From Hymenopus coronatus (lineage: Eukaryota > Arthropoda > Insecta > Mantodea > Hymenopodidae): a DNA stretch of 64,000 bases. Shown piece by piece: positions 10,041-21,957 of the stretch. The position numbers and the translations under genes are program-made. Under the pieces are notes generated by a model, which saw only the letters and a list, made by a program, of their open reading frames with translations, was not told the DNA's origin and made no database searches. The stretch's first letter is position 1, and each line of letters begins with the position of its first letter. The DNA lies in assembly GCA_030762935.1 (NCBI GenBank), contig CM060895.1:39237001-39301000 (forward strand), in the 5' to 3' direction.

Positions 10041-10587
10041 TTCATTTTGTTTTTCAAGCCGTCATATAAACGACCAGCTCATAAAAATTGCACTTTCGCT
10101 TTAGCTTAGTATATTCCTTTAATCCCCTGAACGTATAAGAAAATATATTCCCATACGCAGTCGCGTACACATTGCCTCTGTATGTTGTTACACGTGCGCC
10201 AGCGACTTGATTTACATAAAGGTATACACTGTCGCACCTGGGTGTAAAATTGCCACACCTACGCATAATGTAAAGGTGCAACAACGTCCCTTGTTACTGT
10301 AAATTTCTTGCCTCATAATAAGAGGGTATAAAAATAAAGCAGCCAGGTTCGCAGTAGCTCAATGTGGAAGGAGACTTCGGAGGGTATACTTAAATTAGAA
10401 CACAGTCGTAAACTGTACAAAGCACCGTAGCGACTGCAATTAAAATTGCACCATAACGTTGAAATTATTGTAATCAACAGAATTTGTAATAAAGAGAATT
10501 TATTACAATATGCAATAACACCATTTCTGCTAATGCTTATCTCGATTAGCATGGAACTGTTTATCTCCAATAAGCTTTCGTAAGAAT
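10041..10587. other. Unclassified
   Basis: Two short minus-strand open frames (10054-10284 and 10313-10663) have no recognisable domain. Nothing else was seen. Confidence 0.3.
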
Positions 10588-10675
10588 AACTTGGGCGGCG
10601 CCGAGTGTTTAGATCACTCGCCTCCCATTTAGACAGACCTAGTTCGATCCCAATTGTCCGCAAGTGGTATTTGTG
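10588..10675 (+). mobile_element. S3-like SINE head fragment
   Basis: GGCGGCGCCGAGTGTTTAGA, then TCACTCGCCTCCCATTTAGA and AGTTCGATCCCAATTG, match the tRNA-like head of S3 (compare 43447 onwards). The S3 body does not follow directly. Confidence 0.5.
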
Positions 10676-11090
10676 TTTTTTTATTAATATTTTATATTAT
10701 ACATAATAATACACAAGAATTAGTTACATTAATCAATATGGTACCGTAACTTGTAGTTCAGAATAACTAAGGGAGATGTGTTGCCTTGTATTTTTTTTTT
10801 TTTTTTTTTATAGCTGACTCTGTCACAGTTCAAAACCTACAGTCTCTGTAAATGCCGAAGATCCAACGACAATTCCCAGCTCCTTTCCGGATAAAAATCT
10901 GGAAGTCTGGTAGTTGTGCCGCGTCTCCAACCAGGAGAATGGGGCAAATATGATCCAGGTCAGGGTATCTGACATCTGCCTAGTTACCTGTTTCAATTCC
11001 AAGGTTAAATAGAGTTCAGTTTTTCTTGTGCCCCACCGCAATTTCTGCCACATGCCCAGTCCCAAATAGAGCGTATGATGTCGCCGTCCA
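10676..11090. other. Unclassified, with T-run
   Basis: A T-run at about 10792-10810 leads into some 280 bases of mixed composition. This may be a reverse-inserted retroposon. No family was recognised. Confidence 0.3.
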
Positions 11091-11260
11091 CTAGTTTATG
11101 GTGCACTGTCCCCACCCACTCATTCCACCAATTGCTCCATCATCACCTTTCCTATTATCCATTTCGCTTTCATTTCATATCATCCACTTCCTCACGCTCA
11201 TTCCTGGCTACGGGCCGATTGGCCCCCCGACAGGCTTCTGACACCTAGGCATTCCGCTTG
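11091..11260 (+). mobile_element. S3 SINE body, part 1 (split)
   Basis: CCACCCACTCATTCCACCAA, TTGCTCCATCATCACC, CATTTCATATCATCCACTTC and CCGACAGGCTTCTGACACC follow the S3 body at 43447-43800. It is interrupted at TCCGCTTG by an S4 SINE and resumes at 11566. Confidence 0.75.
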
Positions 11261-11557
11261 TGTGTAATGGTTATCATGGCGGCTTCAAATGCCCAAGGTC
11301 GCGGGTTCAAACCTGGCGGAGGACGATGGATTTTTTCGGGCGTAAAAATCCTTAGCATGGTTTCCTTCGGAAGGGAAGTAAAGTCGTTGGTCCAGTGTCG
11401 TAGATTTACGGGACGTAAAAAAACCTCAAGCCTGATAAAGAGACCTCTGAGCAAAGTTTACCAGTCTTTCACGCCCAATATGGAACTGCGAACTACAGTA
11501 ATTAAAGAGCGTCCATAAATAAAACTCCATTTCATTTCATTTCATTTCATTTTTACA
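11261..11557 (+). mobile_element. S4 SINE inserted in an S3 SINE
   Basis: It has a tRNA-like head (TGGTTATCATGGCGG, then TCGCGGGTTCAAACCTGG), then AGGACGATGGATTTTTTCGG, AGCATGGTTTCCTTCGGAAG, and a tail of TTTCA repeats. It is flanked by an 8-base direct repeat, TCCGCTTG at 11253-11260 and 11558-11565, as expected for a target-site duplication. That places its insertion after the S3 copy. Confidence 0.8.
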
Positions 11558-11565
11558 TCCGCTTG

Positions 11566-11612
11566 TAAGACCTAGGGAAGTGTCAGTCCTAAATATGGGC
11601 AGGGTAAGCCGA
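11566..11612 (+). mobile_element. S3 SINE body, part 2
   Basis: TAAGACCTAGGGAAGTGTCA, GTCCTAAATA and GGGTAAGCCGA are the S3 3' end, directly continuing the part before the S4 insertion. Confidence 0.75.
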
Positions 11613-13168
11613 CTGCGAAGAATAATTTGTTGCAGAAATTCAGGTGAATATAACAGATCAGATCTTTTCTCTGATGTCAGAAAGAATAATCACTTGCTAT
11701 GTGAGTTAATCACTAAATTTTCAGCAATTTGAACATATTTTATGTTGCACATAATGCATATTTTGCCTATTCTGTTAATACACATACTATTTCAGCAACT
11801 TTGCTCATCACGTTGCATGTTGGCTTACTTTATGTTCTTTTGTATAGTTTAACCTGCTAGGTCAGATGAGACGATGAATGAAATCGGTAATATAATGTTC
11901 TAATGAGCTCGGGGTTCACGGAGGTCTTTTCAGAATAAGTGAACTCTCCCCCCCCCAAAAATGTTATTCGGGTAAATAGCCTTAACCGAGATTCCAACAT
12001 GGGACCTCTTGAATGTGAGGAGTACCTTTTACCCACCATTGTTTATTTTATAAATAATACTTCTTTTATTTCATCTTTATATTTGGTTTATAAATACGAT
12101 ATCGCCCAATAATATGTGTTTTTGAGTCAGTTTTGAAAACCGACGAGAGTGGTAACTCACACGTTCACAATAAGTAGCTGACGTCACATTGGTGGTAACC
12201 AGCCTTCTCTGGTCGTAGTCGTTGCCTCACGACAGGAATGTGCCTGTTAAGGAGTTCAAGTGTGGAGGTTATACGTACTATTAAATTTAAAGTTTAAATT
12301 TTATTGTTTCATATCTCAAGATTTATGGTTATAGTTTTCCTAATTTTAAAATACGTAACAGTTTTAAAAATTCAATCCCGAAAATGGTTTTCCAAGAAAA
12401 ATGTATATGCTTCAATTCAATGGTCCAGTACTCATATATTACGTGATGGGTGTGCTTGTTATCATGCCAAAAATAAAAATAAGCGACTAGGCAGGACTAC
12501 AAGGATATATTCTAACTCTTTAACATTAAAAATAATTTTTGACACGTTAAATACTTTTTATGGCTTCCACAGTGGTTTTACTCAAGAGAAGGTGCATAAA
12601 ATTGTCTTGAATTGTTATTTTATGTTCAATAGAATTTTTAATTCTTTTTGTGAAATTTTATGTCAACATGTCTCAATACCTTTTATATTGGCATATTTAT
12701 GAGCTTTTAAGGAAGTTTTCAATGATACATGCAAACATATTAAAGGGATTAATAGACTATAAAATTCTTGTTTCAAGTTAATAAACCTTCATTACACGCT
12801 ATGAAACTGTTCCAGTGGATATATGAGTTCTTATCACTAGTTGCTCTACGAGAAGCCAGAGTCAGAGAAGTGATTCATACTTCAACAGCGACTTCGATAT
12901 TATGGTTCACTGTGATCGCTTTGTTGTATTCGAGTTGCATATAAGACGGTCTTTGACGTTAGGTTTCTTATACAGTGGATGCAAAAACATTCCTAAACTT
13001 GTACCAAATACGTAAATTGATGATCACCAGTGAAAAGTATGAGAAGCAAACAATGTAATGATGCAGATAATATAATTTTGAAATGTGAGTTACATATAAA
13101 TATGTACCTTTGTAAGCTACCAACTAATGAAGTACTCTATCTGTCTATATATATATATATATATATAG

Positions 13169-13210
<42 letters not shown>

Positions 13211-13384
13211 TAGTGTACTGTCAAAATGGGAAGAAGTGGAGGGAAACAGATATAGAGGCAAGAAATATAATTATTGGATTGCTAAACAATTTGTTGAGAG
13301 AAATATCATAACTTGTTGGTAGACCTTGTTGAAATGTACAGGCAGTAACTGATAGGTTATGTGTGATTAAGGTAGTGCAAAATA
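11613..13384. other. Unclassified stretch with AT/GT microsatellite
   Basis: 11617-11665 resembles a shortened Family A left end in reverse (AATTTGTTGCAG and CAGATCAGATCTTTT). 11985-12040 is vaguely tRNA-like in reverse but weak. An AT then GT microsatellite lies at about 13146-13209. A 132-codon open frame at 12304-12702 has no recognisable domain and lies in very AT-rich sequence. Confidence 0.35.
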
Positions 13385-14148
13385 GGCAAAAAACGGGAAG
13401 GGCTACATTTTGAGCGGGAAAGATCAGCGAACAATTAGCAGGGAAATCAAAAAGGGCCCCAAATTACTGCAGTGAAGTTGACAGAAAAATTGGAAACACG
13501 TGACCTAAAAGTATCAGTCAGTACAGTGCGTAACGTTTTCAAAGAAGGATATCATGGTCGAGTACCACAGAAGAAGGTTTGGTCAAGCAAGAAAGTCGCA
13601 TAAAGCGATTAAAAGTCGTCAGAGAGCGTAAAAATAAAGGATTGGACTTCTGAAAAGGGTAATTTTTCAGTTAAAGCAAGTTTAATATTTTTGGTTTAGA
13701 TAGTAGAGAATGATATGGTGGAAGCATACAGAGCTGGATCCACGAAACCGGTTGTCCACAGCAAAACATAGAGGTGGTTCATTGCTAGTTTGGAGGTGTA
13801 CGAATGCTTCAGGATTAGCAGCACAACGACCTGCATATATATCTCTCTCTCTCTCTCTCTCTCTCCCTCCCTCCCCCTCTCTCTCTATATATATATGCAT
13901 ATTCGATTATGGCTGTTCTATAGCACACCCAAATAACCTCCTCCTCAGTCTCCTGACATCAAACCCTATAGAGCGTCGTTGGTGTATAGCAGAATAAATG
14001 TTTAGAAACTACAGCTTTGCTTCCATAGCAGTCTTGAAACAGCTTTTCGAGGGTAATTGACCCTAAAACTACAGCAGCCTTGATTGAACCAATGTCCAAA
14101 AGACTTGACGCAATTATTCAGGTAAAAGACTTCCCAACTAAATATTGA
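13385..14148 (+). pseudogene. Tc1-like transposase pseudogene
   Basis: Fragments in several frames follow the Tc1 order: KLETRDLKVSVSTVRNVFKE, GYHGRVPQKKVWSSKK in the DNA-binding part; WWKHTELDPRN and KHRGGSLLVWRCTNASG in the catalytic core; PPQSPDIKP (normally PDLNPIE). It then closes with LIEPMSKRLDAIIQVKDFPT and KY plus stop at 14146-14148. Stops and frameshifts are frequent. A CT run and a short AT run (about 13841-13898) interrupt the core. Confidence 0.85.
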
Positions 14149-14224
14149 ATTATGACAAGAAATTGTTAAAATTATTTAAATAACAGCTGACGAATACTTC
14201 CCATGCATAAAACAAGCAATAATG

Positions 14225-14320
14225 TTGTTCAAATCCCGGCTATGCCATTGAGTTTTTCAGTCTGACTCTGCCTATCCAACTCCTGTTCTATACAGGGATT
14301 GTGTGGAAAAAAACAACAGA
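14225..14320 (+). mobile_element. S6 SINE 3' part
   Basis: AAATCCCGGCTATGCCATTG, TCAGTCTGACTCTGCCTATC, then CAACTCCTGTTCTATACAGG and an A-rich end match the S6 tail in the forward orientation. The tRNA-like head is missing. Confidence 0.6.
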
Positions 14321-14324
14321 GCTA

Positions 14325-14397
14325 GAGACCAGGAGATCTGTGGTTCAAATCCGGGCTATGGCATTGTATTTTTCAATCTGCTTCTGCCAATCCAAAT
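14325..14397 (+). mobile_element. S6 SINE fragment, second copy
   Basis: GAGATCTGTGGTTCAAATCC, GGGCTATGGCATTG and TCTGCTTCTGCCAATCC are an S6 box B region and tail, next to the previous fragment in the same direction. Confidence 0.6.
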
Positions 14398-15184
14398 ATT
14401 TATTTTAACAATTTGGGGTTGATTTCTTAAGTTAATTTCTTCTGTTATATGCGGTCATACAAAATATATAGCACTGTTCTTGAAAGTGATATATAAGTAG
14501 AATCTTCTTTCGTTTGCTTATACTATTTCCAATATACAGGCCTGTTTGATAAACGTTTTGCACTTTCTAAACGTATTGAATGTTGCAACCGTCAATCCAG
14601 AAACACTTTTGGAGGAAATAAAATAAATTAAAATATTTATTTTAAACTTGGATAATTATTTGGTGGAGGAGCAATTGGTAAACAATAAAAATCTCCTAAA
14701 ATTCCTGACCTATCTTCTTTGTGAGATGCCTGTTTTCCAAATACCTGTTTGCTGGTGCAATAAGATAGTTTCACTTTGAATACATTGATATTAAGTAAAT
14801 TATTTATAGCTTGACATTTTATAATGTCAATGTACACTTAAATGGGGTCCATTGCCATGCATTTAAATGAGCACGAGTGCTCTGGGGTTAAACAAAAGCC
14901 TTACGTTTGCCTTCAATCGAGCGAATCACTCAATGTGGACCGACACTTGGACACCAGCCAGAGTGGATTTCATTGTTTGTTGTTAATGAAAGCTTGGGAG
15001 ATGTGAAATCACAGCCTCCAATGCACTTGAGTCCATAGATTTGTTTCTAGTGAACCACTGAATCAGCAAACAAAGACTGCATGTAAAATGATTGAACCAG
15101 ATGAAGACTTGGTACCGAATCTTCTACATAGCCAATAAAAATAGCAGTGTTTACAACCGCAGCTAACTAACCTAAACGCATCAA
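14398..15184. other. Unclassified
   Basis: No gene or repeat family was recognised in this AT-rich interval. Confidence 0.35.
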
Positions 15185-16074
15185 TTTTTACTTTCTCTAT
15201 ACGCACTGTGTACATAGTGTATAGAGAAGGTATTGCACTCCACCCAAAAATTCGATACCGATATTTCACCGGAAATATATGTTTTAGGGTCCCCAATATC
15301 CAAAAAAAGCATTTTCACAAAAGGGTCCGTGTGTGTGTGTGTGTGCGCGTGTGTGTGTGTGTGTCTGTGAACACGATAACTCAAAAACGAAAAGTCAGTA
15401 AAATACCAAACTTGGTATTTAAGTTTAGTATCTTCCAGGGATGCGACACGAAGATTTTGAGGAAAATCCCCCCACCTCCAACTAACCTTTTACATGGAAC
15501 TTTTTTCGAAAATTTTGATTTTCTCAAAAATGGCTCAAACGATTTCTATTAAAATTTCGTATATTAAAGATAAGTACCTGACAAATAAAATGTATATCTT
15601 GAATTTTCTGGGAATAGCCTTTGAAGAGTAGTTTATTCTGGATGAATTTTACTGAATTTTGAATAACTGCTAAACCATAAGAGATGGACAAAAACTTACT
15701 AAACTAAAAATGTAGAGCACATTGAAACACACCATTTATGTTATATAAATCTTTACTTGGAATTCGTTGTTTTTGAGAAATTCCTTATTTTTGATTTCTG
15801 CTACGAAAAACGTATACTTTTCTCATACAGGAACTTGTCAATTCCTATCCGTATAAACAAAGGAACTTCATTGACATAGTAACCAGCTTTTGACTATCGC
15901 TTTAACCTATGGTTGTCCCTTATTTCGCTTCTACTTACAAGGAAGCAGGTAATAAGACTATTTCTATTAATTTTTTTCTGATTAGCATAAAGTAAATAGA
16001 AGTATAAGCTTTATAAGAATAATTTGTTACAGGGATATAGAGAAAGTCATGTGAATGGTACACATCAGAGTTTT
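15185..16074 (-). mobile_element. Family A element, full length, well preserved
   Basis: It opens TTTTTACTTTCTCTATAC and the hairpin closes with GTATAGAGAAGG (15191-15230). GTGTGT/GCGC repeats lie at about 15328-15366, TTTTACATGGAAC and TGGGAATAGCC blocks follow, and it closes GAGAAAGTCATGTGAATGG with ACACATCAG. A 114-codon plus-strand frame (15208-15552) corresponds to the frame shared by other copies. Confidence 0.9.
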
Positions 16075-16504
16075 AAGCTAATCATTAGGTTTACATCAAT
16101 AAGTATAGTCAAAATATGAGACGAGTTATCTAGGTTGAAATCACACACATTAGCACAATGGCCGCGATACCAACGATCGATATTATTATTTAAATTATTT
16201 GCATTTGTTAACGACGCTGTCAACTGGTAGGATCATATCGACGCAGCCGGTGTGCCAGAGTTCGCCCCACAGGAGTGCTTTAACATACTAATAAGTCTAT
16301 AGATTTTAAGCTCACTTAAGGTGTGTAATGTGATAATGATTTTCCTTCATAATAACATTTTACTTATATACCTTTTTTCCTTTGAAGCGCTGTAACTACC
16401 AACTAACTGAATCTAATAAACGGGCAGTGCATGCTTGTTAATAGGCACTCACAACTTTAAACCTTATTTTTTGGAAAACGTTTTCCCTGCACTTTTCTAT
16501 ACAA
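16075..16504. other. Unclassified
   Basis: Nothing recognised between two Family A copies. Confidence 0.35.
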
Positions 16505-16947
16505 AAAATCTGATGTGTTACACGCACATGATTTCACTAGCTGCTCTGCAAACAAACTTCTTACAAAACATTATTCTTCTTTCTACACAATGCAAATCGA
16601 GATAAACATTAGCAGAATGTTCTTATTATTTAGTTTCTTATAAGTAAAAGGGAATTCACTAGGCTAAGAGATAGTCAAATGTTTTAAAAGCAGTCGTAAT
16701 GCGATTGTCATTGCAAATCGCTTCTTTGCTTGCCCAGAAGTACAACAAAAGAAAAACGGACACTTCCTGGCTGGGAAAAGTATAAGTACTTTACAATTGA
16801 AACTAATAAAAAAGAATTTCTTGAAAACGGTAAATTCCACGAAAAATATGAGTATGACAAATTGTGTATTTTAACAAGATCTACATTTTTTTTTTTTTTT
16901 TTTGTGTAGAAGTTTATGTCTGTCTCTTACGGTTTACTAGTTATGTT
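16505..16947 (+). mobile_element. Family A left half, plus arm of an inverted pair
   Basis: It starts ATCTGATGTGTTACACGCAC and runs as far as TCTCTTACGGTTTACTAGTT, then switches abruptly into a minus-strand copy at about 16948. A T-run at 16884-16902 lies at the ACATTTTTTGTGTAG position. Confidence 0.75.
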
Positions 16948-17686
16948 TGGATCCCCCTGAATAAAAAAAACACATTTTTTGGAAAAAGGTCCATGTGTAT
17001 GTGTGTGTCTGTCTATCTTTCTGTCTGTGGACAGCATAACTCAAAAATAAAAAGATCGTTGAATACCAATCGAAGACTTTCAAGAAAATCCCGCCACCCC
17101 TAACTACCCTTTATATGGAACTTTTCTCGAACATTTTGATTTTCTAAAATATGGCTCTAACGATTTTGATTAAAATATCGAGTATTAAAATTATTTACCT
17201 AACAAATAAAATGTATATCTTGAATTTTTGGGGAATAGCCTCTGAAGACAACTATTTTGGATGAATTTTACGACATTTTGCATAACTGCTAAGCCGTAAG
17301 AGATAGATAAAAACTTACCGCACAAAAAATGTAGAGCACGTTAAAGTACACAATTTATGATATATACATTTTGTTCGTGGAGTTTATCGTTTTTGAGATA
17401 TTCCTTGTTTTTGGTTTCAGCTTTAAAAAACTTATACTTCTCTCATACAGGAATTTGTCGTGTTCATACGAACAAAAGAACTTCAGTCACATAGCAACCA
17501 GCTTTTGACTATCACTTTAATCTATGGTACTCCCTTATCTCGCCTCTACTTACAAGGAAGCAAGTGATATGGCGATTTCTGCTAATTTTTTTGCGATTAG
17601 CATGAAGTAAATAGAGGCATAAGGTTTATAACAATTTGTTGCAGAGATGTGGAGAAAGGCATGTGAATGGAACACATCAGATTTTA
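16948..17686 (-). mobile_element. Family A element, minus arm of an inverted pair
   Basis: It enters inside the right end (GGATCCCCCTGAAT), without the terminal hairpin. It proceeds through CATAACTCAAAAATAAAAAG and the TTTGAAGACAAC region, and closes GGAGAAAGGCATGTGAATGG with ACACATCAGATTTT. Confidence 0.8.
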
Positions 17687-17699
17687 CAATTTTGTTTTA

Positions 17700-18260
17700 C
17701 CTTTCCCAAATATTGGCCTGCTTCTTTAACTCTTCTTTTCCCTTGACATTAAACATATTTATTGCCATAATTTCTCCTGGCATGTCTCATTTGTATTTGT
17801 AAATTTCTTTCTTCCAATCTCTCGCCTCTTTACATTCAGTTAAACAGTGAACTCCCCGCATAAAATACAAAGTTCTAGTTCATTGCACCCACCCCTTTCA
17901 AAAGTATGCTTCTGTTCTCATCCAGGTTAATCCTTCCCTCTCTTGTTTATTACACATATCTAGATACCTTTCTCGTATCAGCGTAAACAAGGCAACATTT
18001 TATTTTCAAGTTAACCACAAATATCCTATTTATGTATGTCCTCAATCTTATTTTTTAGGCTTCCACAAATGTTCCTCTCCCTTCCTTGTTATATCTCCCA
18101 TCCCTATTTTCGTCAAGATTTCCTCTGTCCACCCCCACCAACTGTTCTCGTTCTTAATTATCTTGGCCTGTTTCATACATATTCTTAGCAGATTCTCATC
18201 TTCGCTCTTTATAACCTATACCAATATTTCAATGCCATCTATAGAATCACTTCATTTAAT
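17700..18260 (-). pseudogene. LINE remnant, C-terminal zinc-knuckle region (probable)
   Basis: On the minus strand one frame gives NELELCILCGEF (codons near 17858-17869). A neighbouring frame gives HCLTECKEARDWKKEIYKYK. Together these form C-x2-C...H-x4-C, as in the C-terminal zinc knuckle of Jockey/R1-type LINE reverse transcriptase proteins. A single frameshift separates the two halves. Upstream sequence is too decayed to show reverse transcriptase motifs. Confidence 0.5.
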
Positions 18261-18267
18261 CCTGGCC

Positions 18268-18455
18268 AAGGCGAATAAGGGAATACACAAGGCTAAACGA
18301 CAATCAAATATTTAAGACCTGGCCGCTATGTACAATTCCATGACCAGGATGGGGGAGAAAAAAAAAACAACAAAAAAACAGGAATGTAAAGTTCCTATTT
18401 GAAACAAACAATGGTAGTAAAAAATTAAATGAATAACAAGGAATATCTAGAAAAA
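18268..18455 (+). mobile_element. Family A left-half fragment, plus arm
   Basis: GAATAAGGGAATACACAAGG, GCTATGTACAATTCC and AACAAGGAATATCTA follow the Family A left half. It then turns into a minus-strand copy at about 18456. Confidence 0.6.
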
Positions 18456-19006
18456 TCCCCATCTCAAAGTACCCTTTACATGGGGAATTCTTCAAAATTT
18501 TCACTTTCTCAAAAACGGTTCTAACAATTTTGATTAAAATTGAATATATTTAAGATATTTGCATGAAAAAATGTATTTATTGAATTGTCTGGGAATAGCC
18601 TCCTCATTCTGAAAAACCTTTGCATAACTAGTAAACCGTAAGAGATAGACAAAACTTACTATATAAAAAATATACATCTCGTTAAAACATACAATTTATG
18701 CCATATACATTTGTAGTTGACCGTTTCTGAGATATTTCCCGTTATTGGTTTCAGTTTTAAAATATTTCTCATACGACAACTTGGCATCTCCTGGTCATGC
18801 TAAAAACGGATTTCAATCCCATAGCAAATTTCTTTTAAAACATTTCACTATCGCTTTAGCCTAGTGTACTCCCTTATTTCCCTTCTACTTACAAGAAATA
18901 GATAATTTCCGCTAACGTTTATCTCGATTAATATGAAGTAGATAGAAGAATAACCTTTATAACGACAATAACTGTTACGAGATGTATTGAAGGTCATGTG
19001 AATGGA
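18456..19006 (-). mobile_element. Family A element, minus arm, right end lost
   Basis: It enters at AAATCCCCATC and ACCCTTTACATGG, passes GGGAATAGCCTCC and AGTAAACCGTAAGAGATAGA, and closes near TGTATTGAAGGTCATGTGAA with TGGAG. Confidence 0.7.
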
Positions 19007-19032
19007 GTTTTTCCTTTATTCAATAATCATTG

Positions 19033-19127
19033 AAACAGTATTTTCGTTGAAATCTAGGTATCGAGTTCTTGAGTGGAGTGCCAAACCTTATCTACCCACT
19101 ATGCCCATTGTTCGTGATAAAGTAAAA
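19033..19127 (+). mobile_element. Family A right-end fragment
   Basis: CGTTGAAATCTAGGTATCGA, GAGTGGAGTGCC, then a worn hairpin and GATAAAGTAAAAA are the Family A right end. Confidence 0.65.
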
Positions 19128-21289
19128 AACTGAATTTGATATAAAGTTGGCAATAAATTCATTTATTAGCAAATATTTTCAGATTTACATGTTGATATTC
19201 TATTAACTGTTACATTTCTACCTCCTTGACATTCAACGTTTCTTTCAATACTGTAATTCAGGAATCTTCCGCGATTATCTAAACGACAAATTTGCATAAG
19301 AAAGGACGACACCGCTTGGCCCACTTAAAGCATTATTTCAGAGCTGAAAAACCTGTCCAATTAAAGGTAAAAATGTTTCATTCTATCACATATTTAATAC
19401 TTCTCGTTTTCCCCTATCAATCCCAGCTGTCCTACTGAGTTAGTTTGCTTCTTATGGCATTGCCAAGTCGAAATCCCGATCTTGTATTCCTCGTGCATAG
19501 CCGACAGTATTTTACTATTTGATTTGACATAAGAGGGTCATGTTTTTAGGATGAGAGTTAGTACGGACGAAGCCCCCAGAACTCTGGGGCAGAGTACCAC
19601 CCATAGGCCCATGTGGCCCTTTGCCACTTATGTGACCGCAGGGTAGGAGGCCTGAGGGTAGAGACCAGAAGGGCAAGCATGGATGGAGTTCCTATTGGTT
19701 AAAAGTTGAAACTCCTCCACATTGCCCTAAGCCCTGCTTAAGATCCCCTAACCTTCCTTGCGAACTCTTAGAGGAAGCCCTGCATTCTCTACAGCAGGGC
19801 CGGTAAGATAAGCACCCGAAATGCTCTAGCCCTACAATCGATGTTTTCTTTTTCCTTTCATCTGATAGAGAAGCAGAAAGATTACACGTGGAACAGTAGC
19901 GGTTGTTTGTGAAGAACAAAATACTTACTCTCCCAGTCCCGATTAAATATTCGCCGTTCACTCATACTGCATCCGCAAGCCACCACTGCACTGAATGAAC
20001 CGGTTTCTTTGGCTCTAAGTCACTGTTGAAAGAGAGTAGAGGGGACGACAGCTCTTGCGCTATCCTGCTCTATACTAATTTGCATTGTCACTTGTAAGCT
20101 TCGCATTCGACCAACAACACGGTTTTTTCAATTACAGCTTAATGGTGATTCTGTTGTGGCTAATATACCTTGGAAAAGCTTGAACCTCTGCGGGAAAATG
20201 TAAAAATCGTAAGGCAACATACTGGTAGTTGTTCTAGTGTCTCCTCATCCCACTTCTTAAGTAGTGGTGGAGTCTCAGCTTTGCCATGCAATGCAATTGC
20301 CTGCCTTTGTGGAGTTCAATAACCATTTAGAGCAGCCATGAAGTACCACTCTCATTAAAGGTTGTGGCGAACTGCTGCTACAAACGATCGGCTTGGCTGT
20401 GGAACTGGCACATGTTGTGTACTCAAGGATTGCACTGTTCCTTATGGACCAATACTGACAACTGAATCCAGGGTAAGAACTTAATACATGGCAAACAATG
20501 TCACACAGACTTCATAGATATTCTGCTTACTAGTCTACAACAATAATTTCCGATGTTATCACAGTTTCAACAATCTATTCCAGCTATTGAAATTACGAGC
20601 GTTAAGAATGCTCGAAAATGTTTGTTTTACCAATTTTACTTTATAACGCCACTGATGCAATAATGCTAATTGGGGGACCATGTAATTAATAAAACAGCGA
20701 GGATAATGCGTCCTGGAACAATTACTCGGTCTACTATCACATTTTGGAGACATTTCTGTCTAAACTTTGGATTAGATGTGCAAGTACATAGTAGGAAAAT
20801 CCGTGCTAATATTCCAATTTCCATCAACAAAGTGCATGCTTAAGGGAAATGTCAACAATTGGCCTTCAATCTTGACGGGATAAAGCAGATTTTACTGATA
20901 AAAGACGCAGAAGCTGAATGCAAGCAGACTCCTAGCAATACCAAGCAGATAATGCGGAAGGTATTACGAAAGTGCTTGAGGAATGAATCTATATCGTTAG
21001 TGATAGTGCCGATAAGTCCGGAATTCCAGGAAGCAATGCACTCGCTGGTCTCCTGACCCGCCACTGCAGCGATTTTATTTCTTGCTTACATATTTTGAAC
21101 AGTGTATGGAGCAAATATACAAAACAAGTTGTTCACGCCTAAGTCGGTTAGTGCATCCTTCTTCCACTATTCTCTGCCCAAAAGCAGCTATGAATTTGAC
21201 AGACACGTGCCTCATTCTACAGCGAAGGAAATCGCCTTATCTCGTCCAAAATCCATTTCGCAACAAGAGATGTGATTGCAATAGGCTTA
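19128..21289. other. Long unclassified block
   Basis: No gene was recognised. A GC-richer section at about 19560-19830 (GCCCCCAGAACTCTGGGGCA) stands out from the AT-rich background and includes a small inverted repeat around CCCAGAACTCTGGG. Short open frames at 19692-19961 (minus) and 20859-21056 (plus) have no recognisable domain. Confidence 0.3.
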
Positions 21290-21957
21290 CAACACATCTT
21301 CCAACGATGCAACGCGAAGATTGTCAGAAGAATCTCAAACACCGAACTACCCTTTATATGGAAAACATTTTTCGAAAATTTTCATTTTCTCAAAAACGGG
21401 TCTAACACTGTTGATAGACATTCCATACGTTTATTATATTTTTATTACAAACGAAATGTATATCTTTAATTTTCTGGTGATAGCCTCTGAGATCTCATCA
21501 TTATGGACGATACTTGTATAACTGGTAAACAGTAAGAGATAGGCAAAAACTTACTGACAAAAATATAGTTCTCCTTAAAGTACACAATTTATAGGCTTAT
21601 ACATTTTTTGTAAAGTTAACCGTCCCCAAATATTCCATGTTATTGGTTTCAATTTTAAACTAGTTAAACTTTTCTCAAACGGGAATCCGTCATTAGTTTT
21701 ATATATCTTTTGTTTTACTCCTGGACTTGGAAAGAGAAAATCTCATTGTCACAGCTTCAAAAAGATTTGAATAGCGTGCTATTCTACTGTACTCCATTGG
21801 TTCCATTCTGCTTACAGGGAACTAAATAATAATTTCGTTTCCGCTAACGTTCGTGTCAATTAGCATGATGTGGGTAAAAGAATAATTTTTTGTACGAATA
21901 GTTTGTTTGCAGAACAGATAGGAAAGGTCATGCGAATGGAACAGGTCAGACTTTTTC
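21290..21957 (-). mobile_element. Family A element, right end lost
   Basis: It enters at CAACGATGCAACGCGAAGAT and continues through ACTACCCTTTATATGG and TCTGGTGATAGCCTCTGAGA. It closes AGGAAAGGTCATGCGAATGG with AACAGGTCAGA. It is more diverged than the best copies. Confidence 0.75.

Noticed and set aside
12304..12702. 132-codon plus-strand open frame
   Set aside because: It is very AT-rich with no recognisable domain. Probably chance.
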